A stretch of 64,000 bases of DNA from Ruminococcaceae bacterium UBA3903 (GTDB taxonomy: Bacteria > Bacillota > Clostridia > Oscillospirales > Acutalibacteraceae), in contig DGFJ01000016.1 of assembly GCA_002391625.1 (NCBI GenBank), forward strand, positions 79,794 through 143,793. Reading direction: 5' to 3'. Shown here piece after piece: positions 8,325-15,766 of this stretch (its first letter is position 1; each line of letters begins with the position of its first letter). The translations under genes and the position numbers were made by a program. The notes under the pieces are model-generated. The model was not told where the DNA came from and searched no databases. It saw only the letters and a program-made list of their open reading frames with translations.

Positions 8325-9680
8325 GTGAAATTAACAGCCAGTGTTGAATTTATTATTGACAAGCTTAATGCAAGCGGATATGAAGCATATGCTGTTGGTG
8401 GTTGTGTGCGGGATAGCCTGCTTGGCATTGTTCCCAAGGATTGGGATATATGTACCAGTGCCATGCCACATGAAATAATGAATGTGTTTGATGGGCAAAA
8501 AATTATTCCCACAGGATTACAGCATGGAACGGTTACTTTAATGCTGGATAATATGCCATTTGAGCTTACAACATATCGTATTGATGGGTTATACAGCGAT
8601 AACAGACATCCTGACAGGGTGAACTTTGTAAACAGCTTGCATGATGACCTTAAACGACGTGATTTTACCATAAATGCTATGGCATTTAATTATCAAACGG
8701 GTTTGGTTGACTTGTTTGGCGGAAAAAGTGACTTAGCAAACAAAATTTTGAGATGTGTAGGTGACCCAGATACACGTTTTAAAGAGGATGCTTTGCGTAT
8801 TTTCAGGGCATTGCGGTTTTCTTCTGTTTATGATTTTACTATTGACAATGATACAGCTGTGGCTATGAATAATAATAAGGAGCTGTTATGTAATATTTCT
8901 CCAGAAAGATTATACAATGAGCTTAAGAAATTTATTATTGGTGATAATGTTGAAAGGCTGCTTATTGATTTCAGAAGTATTCTAGCACAAATAATTCCTC
9001 AGCTACAGCCCATGTTTGATTTTAAACAGTACAACCCTTATCACTGCTATGATGTGTGGACACATACAGTGAAATCCGTTGCAGCCGCACCAAAGGATGA
9101 TATAATCAGGTTAACTATGCTGTTTCACGATATAGGAAAGCCATCAACCTTTTTTAGAGATGAAAAAGGTGTGGGGCATTTCTATGGTCACTCAGGTGTC
9201 AGTAAAAATATAGCACAGCAAATTTTATCAAACCTGCGTGTTGATAATCACACTGGAAAAGTGGTACTATTGCTGGTTGAAATCCACGATATACCAATAG
9301 AAGCTACAACAAAGGCTGTTGGTAAAAGATTGGCGAAAATTGGTGAGGAGAATTTTAGACGATTGCTAATAGTAAAAAAGTGTGACGCAATGGGGCAAGA
9401 TAAGGAAGTTAGAAAATCAAAGCTACAGTATTTACAGCGTATTGAGGATACATTAAACGTGGTGTTGACCGAAAATCATTGCTTTTCCATAAAGGATTTG
9501 CATATTAATGGCAATGATATTATTAGTCTGGGTGCAGCACAGGGGGAAAGGATAGGGAGGGTTTTGCAAAGGCTGTTTGAAATGGTTATTGATGAACAAA
9601 TAAGCAACAACCATACGGTGCTTATAAGGGAAGCCAAAAAATTATTAAGGACTAATTTTTTACCAGAAAACAATATATGA
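8325..9680 (+). CDS. cca: CCA tRNA nucleotidyltransferase with HD domain
   Basis: 451 residues from GTG 8325, with GGGGAGG at 8311-8317. The nucleotidyltransferase head shows GGCVRDSLLGIVPKDWDICT (residues 24-43, with the DxD metal pair) and RRDFTINAMAFN. The enzyme adds or repairs the CCA end of tRNAs. The C-terminal half has an HD phosphohydrolase-type domain (HTVKSV... LFHDIGKP), which is common in clostridial CCA enzymes and may remove 2',3'-cyclic phosphates. Stands alone with a terminator behind it. Confidence 0.92.
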   Translation: MKLTASVEFIIDKLNASGYEAYAVGGCVRDSLLGIVPKDWDICTSAMPHEIMNVFDGQKIIPTGLQHGTVTLMLDNMPFELTTYRIDGLYSDNRHPDRVNFVNSLHDDLKRRDFTINAMAFNYQTGLVDLFGGKSDLANKILRCVGDPDTRFKEDALRIFRALRFSSVYDFTIDNDTAVAMNNNKELLCNISPERLYNELKKFIIGDNVERLLIDFRSILAQIIPQLQPMFDFKQYNPYHCYDVWTHTVKSVAAAPKDDIIRLTMLFHDIGKPSTFFRDEKGVGHFYGHSGVSKNIAQQILSNLRVDNHTGKVVLLLVEIHDIPIEATTKAVGKRLAKIGEENFRRLLIVKKCDAMGQDKEVRKSKLQYLQRIEDTLNVVLTENHCFSIKDLHINGNDIISLGAAQGERIGRVLQRLFEMVIDEQISNNHTVLIREAKKLLRTNFLPENNI

Positions 9681-9687
9681 TAAGATT

Positions 9688-9731
9688 AAAAGCTCACTCG
9701 TCAACGGTATATGAATGACGGGTGAGCTTTT
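9688..9731 (+). terminator. Terminator hairpin after cca
   Basis: AAAAGCTCACTCGTCA (9687-9703 region) pairs with TGACGGGTGAGCTTTT at 9716-9731 with one mismatch. The T-run is only the four bases of the stem end. The rest of the gap to 9987 (about 255 bases) shows no further gene. Confidence 0.75.
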
Positions 9732-9986
9732 GAATTTCTGTTAAGCTGTAGTAGAACAAAAGACCAGCTAAGTTGAGTCCTTATCATACTGTATAGTGGT
9801 TATAATCAGGTGATAACAGGCAGTGGTTATCAATCCTTTGTGACAAAAGAATGTTTATAAAATTAACCAAAAGCTTATTGGAGATTTGTATTAAGCCTTT
9901 TATTTTATATCAAACAATAGTATAATCAAGCTTGAAGGTAGACAAAGCTTATGAAAAAATCTCCGTTTGAGTGAAAGGGTGTACAT

Positions 9987-10739
9987 ATGAAAGCATTAAT
10001 AACAGGGGCTAGCTCTGGGTTAGGTAAAGATATGGCTTTAGTTTTAGGGAAAAAGGGTTGGGATTTAATATTAGTTGCCCGCAGGGCTGACAGATTGGAA
10101 AATGTGAAAAATCAGATTAATAATGTAAATGTACAGTGTATAATTGCTGATGTTTCCAAAACAGAGGAATGTGAAAAATTGTATGAAAGAACAAAAGATG
10201 AAAATGTTGATATGATAATTAATAATGCTGGTTTTGGTGATTGTGGTAAATTTTTAGAAACAGACCTTGAACGTGAGCTTAATATGATTGATACAAATAT
10301 AAAGGCAGTTCATATTTTAACAAAGCTATTTTTACATGATTTTGCACAGCGTAATAGTGGATATATACTCAACGTTGCTTCATCTGCCGGCTTTATGGCA
10401 GGTCCGCTGATGGCAACCTACTATGCTACCAAAAATTACGTTTTGCGTTTAACAGAGGCAATTTATCAGGAGCTGCGTCAGGATAAAATAAATGTTCATA
10501 TTAGTGCATTATGTCCAGGTCCAGTGGAAACTGAATTTAATCAGGTGGCAAGTGTGAAATTTGCTATCAAGGGACTGGACAGCTGTCAGGTGGCAGAGTA
10601 TGCTATTGAACAAGCACTAAAGGGTAAGCTAATAATTGTTCCTGGTACTGCCATGAAATTTGCCAAATTTGGGGGACGTTTTATGCCTGATAAGGCAATG
10701 CTTAGGATGTGCTATAAAATTCAATATCACAAGGTGTGA
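9987..10739 (+). CDS. Short-chain dehydrogenase/reductase
   Basis: 250 residues, the classical SDR length. N-terminal dinucleotide-binding motif TGASSGLGKDMA (residues 6-17), the NNAG motif (IINNAGFGDCG), the catalytic Ser in SSAG, and the catalytic YYATKNY (YxxxK). Classical SDRs carry out NAD(P)-dependent oxidoreduction of alcohols and ketones; the substrate is not evident. It resembles the DltE/YqjQ-like group of small cytoplasmic SDRs. Start ATG with GAAAGGG upstream. It ends only 13 bases before the convergent comFC stop. Confidence 0.85.
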   Translation: MKALITGASSGLGKDMALVLGKKGWDLILVARRADRLENVKNQINNVNVQCIIADVSKTEECEKLYERTKDENVDMIINNAGFGDCGKFLETDLERELNMIDTNIKAVHILTKLFLHDFAQRNSGYILNVASSAGFMAGPLMATYYATKNYVLRLTEAIYQELRQDKINVHISALCPGPVETEFNQVASVKFAIKGLDSCQVAEYAIEQALKGKLIIVPGTAMKFAKFGGRFMPDKAMLRMCYKIQYHKV

Positions 10740-10752
10740 CCTGTGCAAATAT

Positions 10753-11400
10753 TCATTGGGGATTGTATCTTTTTGCTATGGCATAGGTAGCACAAAATAC
10801 CGCTTTTGCACCGCTTGTAAGCAGTACCTCTACACATTCTGATAAGGTATAGCCTGTAGTGGCTATGTCGTCAATAAGAAGTATAGTTCTGCCTTGAATT
10901 TTTGATTTATATTTACTATTTATTTCATACACACCCTTTACATTTTCCTTTCGTTGAGAGGGACAAAGGGTGTGTTGTGTTTTATTATTCTTGGTTTTTA
11001 AAATCAGAGGCTTATATTGTATATGTGTTATTGAGCTAATTTGTTTAGCCAATAGTTCAGCTTGGTTGTAGCCCCGTTTGTTGAACGCTTTTTTTGTGAT
11101 AGGCACACAGGTTACATAGCAGAAGCCTTTGTCGCTGTATTTATCTTTAATTAAAGCTGCCATGTTCATAGACAGCTGTTTGCTGTATTGTGGTTTGCCG
11201 TAAAATTTAAAGTTCAGCATAGCCTTACGAAACTGCCCATTATAAGGAAAAGGTGCTATACACTCACTGTGGCGAAACTTCATATTTACACTATTAGGTG
11301 GATATAGACGGCAACAGCTTTCACAGGCGGGTTGAGTATAGCTTATAACCCTGCCACAGTAGGGACAATGTGCTGGAAAAAGCATATGCAAAGGGTTCAT
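10753..11400 (-). CDS. comFC: ComF-family phosphoribosyltransferase-like protein
   Basis: 215 residues. The N-terminus has a zinc-ribbon type CPYC...CESC, and the C-terminus has the phosphoribosyl-pyrophosphate binding motif TILLIDDIATTGYTLSEC (about 170-187). ComFC is needed in naturally competent bacteria for handling incoming DNA; in many Clostridia it is retained beside a helicase gene. It begins 9 bases behind the end of recD2, so the two form one minus-strand operon. No terminator is evident in the 13 bases before the convergent SDR gene. Confidence 0.85.
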   Translation of the reverse strand: MNPLHMLFPAHCPYCGRVISYTQPACESCCRLYPPNSVNMKFRHSECIAPFPYNGQFRKAMLNFKFYGKPQYSKQLSMNMAALIKDKYSDKGFCYVTCVPITKKAFNKRGYNQAELLAKQISSITHIQYKPLILKTKNNKTQHTLCPSQRKENVKGVYEINSKYKSKIQGRTILLIDDIATTGYTLSECVEVLLTSGAKAVFCATYAIAKRYNPQ

Positions 11401-11409
11401 AATAACACC

Positions 11410-13617
11410 TTACCTTCCACGAAGTAAAAAATCCTTTACAGCGGAGTAACGCAGTGTCTTTCGGTTGTTTTCTACCATATGCTTTAAAGCCTTTGGCAGC
11501 CCAACCAGTATGAGGAGCTTTTTGGCACGTGTAACAGCTGTATATAGCAGATTTCTGTAGGATAGCTGGGGTGGACCAGGGAACATAGGTATAACAACTG
11601 CGGTAAACTCGTTACCCTGACTTTTATGTACGGTTACAGCATAGGCAAGCTCTAAATCTGTGGCACTTTCCATTGTGTACACAGCCACCTTATCATCAAA
11701 TACAACCTTTAAGCTTTGGGAGCCTTTGTTTATCTGGGATAATATGCCTATATCACCATTAAAGACACCTTCGCCACCCTCACCGTTGTCACGCACCCAT
11801 GGTATGTCATAATTATTTTTTACTTGCATAACCTTGTCACCTGTACGCAAAATATTACCATTGATATTAACTTCTTTTTTTAGCGTGTCCGGTGGATTTA
11901 ACATTTGCTGCAGTTTCTTGTTAATGTTATATGTACCTAATTCGCCCTTTCTGCTAGGGCATAGCACCTGAATATCGTTTAGTGGGGAATATCCATAGGA
12001 GCGTGGCAGGCGGTTTTTGCATAGGTCTACAATGGTACTGCTTATATCATTTTGCGATGACCTGTTCATAAAGAAAAAATCGTTGCTGGTACAGGTTAAA
12101 TTTGGCATATTGCCCTGCACTATAGCGTGGGCGTTGGTTACTATTAAGCTTTCCATGGATTGGCGAAAAATTTCATTTAGCTGTATAACAGGCAGCATTT
12201 GTGATGCTATTAGATCACCTAAAACATTACCAGCACCTACCGATGGCAGCTGATCACAGTCACCAACCATTATTAACCGACAGCCCATAGGAAAGGCTCT
12301 CATAACGCTTTCAAACAGCATCGAATCTACCATGGACAGCTCATCTATAATTAATGCGTCACATTCTAATAGATTTTTTTCGTTCTTCATAAATACGGGA
12401 TTATCCTGTTTGTCCCACGCTACCTCTAACAAGCGGTGCAGGGTTTTTGCCTCACAGCCCGTAACCTGTGACATACGCTGTGCCGCTCTGCCAGTAGGTG
12501 CAGCCAGAGCGACCTTTTCGCCGTTATCCCTTAGTATCTTTATTATTGCGTTTAAGGTGGTGGTTTTACCAGTACCTGGGCCACCTGTTAGTATAAGCAT
12601 ACCCTTTGTTAATGCCTGTGATATTGCCTGCTTTTGCAGGTCGGCATAGGTTATATTGTTTTCAGCCTCTATAGCGTTGATGGCCTTGTCAATGCCTGTT
12701 AATTGTTGAGCTGGAAACCTCATTAGCATCAACATTCGTGCTGAAATATAAGTTTCGCATTGATGCATATAGGGTAAAAAAATAAAATCCTTTTCCCGTA
12801 CAGTGTCACATATTACAGTACCATCAGTTATCATATCTTTTATAGCTTCATTTGTTTTATCTGATTCTACACCTAGAAAATTGCTACACGCACCAACAAG
12901 CCTATCCATAGGCAGGCAGGTGTGACCGTTATTTTTGTTATGCTCTAGTATGTGTGTAAGACCAGCACGAATACGGCATACGTTGTCACTGGGCATTTCC
13001 TGCTTGACAGCTATGCTGTCAGCTGTTTCAAAAGGGATGTTAAGCCCGTCGACGCATAAAACATACGGATTTTCATTCACCATTTCTAAAGCCTTACTGC
13101 CGTACAGCTTCCAAACCTGTACGGCGTGTGAAGCGGATATACCGTACCTTGACAGCTCTACCATTACCTCACGCACACCAAATATTTTCTGCATTTCTTC
13201 ATTAATTTTCTTTGCCTTGCTGTCGGTTATTCCCTTTAATGTGGTTAACCGTTGTGGTTCCTTTTCTATTACCTCTAGGGTGTTTTCACCGAACGCCTCT
13301 ACCATTCGTCTGGCAGTGGTAGGACCTATACCCTTTATAGCACCAGAGGATAAGTATTTTAGGATAGCACCAGAGGATGTAGGCATACTTCGTTCGCAGG
13401 CGTCTACAGCAAACTGTTCCCCATAGCTTGAATGGCTTTTATATTTTCCGATTAGCTTTAATTCTTCGCCAATGTTTGCCATGGGCATTATGCCTACAGC
13501 GGTTACAGACTCATCACCGCTTAGCAGCTCTAAGACAGTGTAGCCGTTGCTTTCGTTCCTATATATTATGTCTTCTACTTCACCTGTTAGTTCCAAAAGT
13601 TTGCCTTTTTCTTGCAT
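11410..13617 (-). CDS. recD2: RecD2-type SF1B DNA helicase
   Basis: 735 residues. An N-terminal region with tandem helix-hairpin-helix motifs (IKGIGPTTARRMVEAFG and LKGITDSKAKKINEEM) precedes the helicase core: Walker A LTGGPGTGKTTT, Walker B IIDELSMVD, motif III VGDCDQLPSVG, and the C-terminal motif VTVHKSQGNEF. This is the layout of RecD2, a 5'-3' helicase that acts in DNA repair without RecBC. AGGAG lies at the right distance on the minus strand before the ATG. The pairing with comFC fits a DNA-processing operon. Confidence 0.93.
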   Translation of the reverse strand: MQEKGKLLELTGEVEDIIYRNESNGYTVLELLSGDESVTAVGIMPMANIGEELKLIGKYKSHSSYGEQFAVDACERSMPTSSGAILKYLSSGAIKGIGPTTARRMVEAFGENTLEVIEKEPQRLTTLKGITDSKAKKINEEMQKIFGVREVMVELSRYGISASHAVQVWKLYGSKALEMVNENPYVLCVDGLNIPFETADSIAVKQEMPSDNVCRIRAGLTHILEHNKNNGHTCLPMDRLVGACSNFLGVESDKTNEAIKDMITDGTVICDTVREKDFIFLPYMHQCETYISARMLMLMRFPAQQLTGIDKAINAIEAENNITYADLQKQAISQALTKGMLILTGGPGTGKTTTLNAIIKILRDNGEKVALAAPTGRAAQRMSQVTGCEAKTLHRLLEVAWDKQDNPVFMKNEKNLLECDALIIDELSMVDSMLFESVMRAFPMGCRLIMVGDCDQLPSVGAGNVLGDLIASQMLPVIQLNEIFRQSMESLIVTNAHAIVQGNMPNLTCTSNDFFFMNRSSQNDISSTIVDLCKNRLPRSYGYSPLNDIQVLCPSRKGELGTYNINKKLQQMLNPPDTLKKEVNINGNILRTGDKVMQVKNNYDIPWVRDNGEGGEGVFNGDIGILSQINKGSQSLKVVFDDKVAVYTMESATDLELAYAVTVHKSQGNEFTAVVIPMFPGPPQLSYRNLLYTAVTRAKKLLILVGLPKALKHMVENNRKTLRYSAVKDFLLRGR

Positions 13618-13651
13618 TTTTATATCTCCTGTGCCAAAAATTTATTTTGTA

Positions 13652-13680
13652 TTGAAAAAAGTCATTATTTGATTTATAAT
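13652..13680 (+). promoter_or_regulatory. Promoter of the CofE-like gene
   Basis: TTGAAA (13652-13657), 17-base spacer, TATAAT (13675-13680), between the divergent recD2 and the CofE-like gene. Confidence 0.6.
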
Positions 13681-13728
13681 AGTTCTGTTTGAAAGAAAGT
13701 GCCTAAAAATGGGAAGGATTGATAATTA

Positions 13729-14472
13729 ATGGAGTTTTACGCTAACGAGGGTAAAAAGGTTCAAATAGAGGTTAACGGTAAAAAATATATGCGTCATGCT
13801 ATAAAAACCAGATTTGTAAAGCAGGGCGAGGATTACGTAGAGGTTTTTAAGGAGTATGTAGCTCCTATATATCAGCCTGGTGATATAATATCCTCCAGCG
13901 AAAAGATTATAGCCTTGTGCCAAAACAGAGTAGTAAAAAGAGAAGAACTAAAGATAGGCTTTTGGGCTAAGCTTTTGTCAAGGTTTGCATCACACCCTGA
14001 TACAGGTGTAGGCGTAGGTGAAACCATTAAAATGCAGTATGCAATACAAACTGTTGGTTTGCCACGAGTATTATGGGCAAGCTTTGCCAGTGGGGTTACT
14101 AAGCTGTTTGGCAAAAAGGGCGTTTTCTATGAGATAGTTGGTGTAGAGGTAAGTGGACTAGACGGCTTTTATGACAAGGTTTGGGACGAGTACGGTGACA
14201 TCGGTATAAAAATTCCTGAAAATTCTACAGGTGTATGTAACGAAATTAAAGAAAAGCTAGGTATGAGCTGTATTATTGTTGATGCCAACGACCTAGGTCA
14301 AGAGGTGCTGGGATATTCCGCTGATATTAATATGAACCCAGACGATATTGTAAAGCTAGTAGGAGATAATCCATCTGGGCAAGGTAAGGAGCTAACACCC
14401 CTAATTCTTATCAGACCAATGGAGAATTTTGAGAAAAATGGTGACACCGTTGCACAGGGCTGTCAAGAATAA
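13729..14472 (+). CDS. F420-0:gamma-glutamyl ligase-like protein (CofE fold)
   Basis: 247 residues. The region around 45-70 (YQPGDIISSSEKIIALCQNRVV) and the later GVGVGETIKMQYAIQ and SCIIVDANDLGQEVLG segments match the CofE family, which in methanogens and actinobacteria adds glutamate to coenzyme F420. Clostridia of this kind are not known to make F420, and no other F420 gene is nearby, so the true substrate is unknown. It could be a glutamate or amino-acid ligase acting on another molecule. AAGGA precedes ATG 13729. Single gene, convergent with the asparaginase. Confidence 0.65.
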   Translation: MEFYANEGKKVQIEVNGKKYMRHAIKTRFVKQGEDYVEVFKEYVAPIYQPGDIISSSEKIIALCQNRVVKREELKIGFWAKLLSRFASHPDTGVGVGETIKMQYAIQTVGLPRVLWASFASGVTKLFGKKGVFYEIVGVEVSGLDGFYDKVWDEYGDIGIKIPENSTGVCNEIKEKLGMSCIIVDANDLGQEVLGYSADINMNPDDIVKLVGDNPSGQGKELTPLILIRPMENFEKNGDTVAQGCQE

Positions 14473-14524
14473 TAAATCTTAGTACATTATATACCAAATT
14501 CTATATAACTGCAAAAGCAGATGA

Positions 14525-14559
14525 AGCATAGGCATATCACATGGTGGTATGCCTATGCT
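14525..14559. terminator. Bidirectional hairpin between convergent genes
   Basis: A 12-bp perfect stem (AGCATAGGCATA / TATGCCTATGCT) with an 11-base loop, placed between the CofE-like gene and the convergent asparaginase gene. T-runs are short on both sides. Confidence 0.65.
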
Positions 14560-14561
14560 GT

Positions 14562-15575
14562 TTATGGAAGATATTCAAAGAACAGGTTTTTACTCATAAG
14601 CTCACAGGGTGATATACAGCTCTGATTATATGCCAGACATAGCTTCATATATGCGGATTCCATTGAAATATTGTATAGCTTTTGTACTTTAAGCTTTTCC
14701 ATTTCTTTTGCCGTAATGTATCCTATGTCGCCATGCTTGCAGCTGCCTATATACAAGGGTATACCCTTATCGTTACATAGCTTTGCGAATTCTAAAAAGT
14801 TTTTTGTGCCACCAGTGGTACAGGCAGTACCTGAATGATACAGGTAGTGGAGTATAGCGGCGGGTTTACGGGACAAATCTACAGCATTATAATCCATATT
14901 TGGGTATGGTCGAATTAGCATAATACTGTTGTGGAGTTTAATGGTGTCAAATAGACGTTCGTTCTTATTGTTCAGTTCCTGTATAGTTGGGCTGATTTTA
15001 TTATTGTTTATAATAAATTTGTCATTGGCAGTATATCCCAGAGGTGCTCCTCCAAAGGCGGAAAAACGGTCACAGTATGGATCAGCTTCACATATTCTGG
15101 TAGACAAATATACAGTGTGTTCGTTCTCATAGCCAAAGACGGTGAACACCCCGTTTGCCTTTTTAGATGTAATTACAGCTACAGCGCTGTGAAGGTTGAT
15201 TAACCCGTTGCTGCGTTTATCATCAATAGGATAGTTAGCGGCGATTATTACTATTGGCTTTTTTACAAAAGCTAACAGCATACCAAGTAAGGAGGACGTG
15301 TATGACAGGGTATCAGAGCCATGTGTGACAATTACTCCGTCATAGCTGTCATAATCAATAGACAACATAATATTACACAGCACATTTAAGCTTTCAAAGC
15401 TGGAATTTTCGCTTAAAAGATTTACAGGCTGAATCACAGTAAAATCAGTGTTTTCACCATAGGTGTCCTTGTACATTTTTAGCAGTCTGTCACTGCTTTC
15501 GTTATCAACATCAATAGTGCTGTTTGTGGTGGTGCTGCCAATTGTACCACCTGTTATTACTAACAATATTTTCAT
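14562..15575 (-). CDS. Asparaginase-family protein
   Basis: 337 residues starting at the ATG of MKILLVITGGTIGS; an upstream in-frame GTG overlaps the ribosome binding site GAGGGTG and is not used. Both signature regions are present: TGGTIGST with the nucleophile Thr at residues 8-15, and VTHGSDTLSYTS with the Thr-Asp pair. The family hydrolyses asparagine to aspartate and ammonia, or acts on related amides. No signal peptide, so cytoplasmic. Overall similarity to the best-known type I and II enzymes looks moderate, so substrate specificity is open. Confidence 0.8.
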   Translation of the reverse strand: MKILLVITGGTIGSTTTNSTIDVDNESSDRLLKMYKDTYGENTDFTVIQPVNLLSENSSFESLNVLCNIMLSIDYDSYDGVIVTHGSDTLSYTSSLLGMLLAFVKKPIVIIAANYPIDDKRSNGLINLHSAVAVITSKKANGVFTVFGYENEHTVYLSTRICEADPYCDRFSAFGGAPLGYTANDKFIINNNKISPTIQELNNKNERLFDTIKLHNSIMLIRPYPNMDYNAVDLSRKPAAILHYLYHSGTACTTGGTKNFLEFAKLCNDKGIPLYIGSCKHGDIGYITAKEMEKLKVQKLYNISMESAYMKLCLAYNQSCISPCELMSKNLFFEYLP

Positions 15576-15702
15576 ATGGTTCACCCTCTATTACGCTTTT
15601 TATTATTATATCATATAACCATAACAATTTATCCGTTAAATCCCAAAAATCATTTATTTTTTTAAAAATATTATTACTATATATTGCATAAAATTCTTTA
15701 AA

Positions 15703-15731
15703 TTGACAACCCTACTAGCTTAGTATAGAAT
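15703..15731 (+). promoter_or_regulatory. copA promoter with palindrome in the spacer
   Basis: TTGACA (15703-15708), 17-base spacer, TAGAAT (15726-15731). Inside the spacer lies the perfect dyad TACTA-GCT-TAGTA (15713-15725), a good place for a copper-responsive repressor such as CsoR or CopY. Which repressor binds is not shown by the sequence. Confidence 0.6.
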
Positions 15732-15766
15732 GTGAGTATAGTAGCAGGTAACATATTTGTGGGAGG

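Noticed and set aside
12332..13426. Plus-strand ORFs opposite recD2
   Set aside because: The minus strand encodes a full helicase with all motifs; the opposite frames have no ribosome binding sites.
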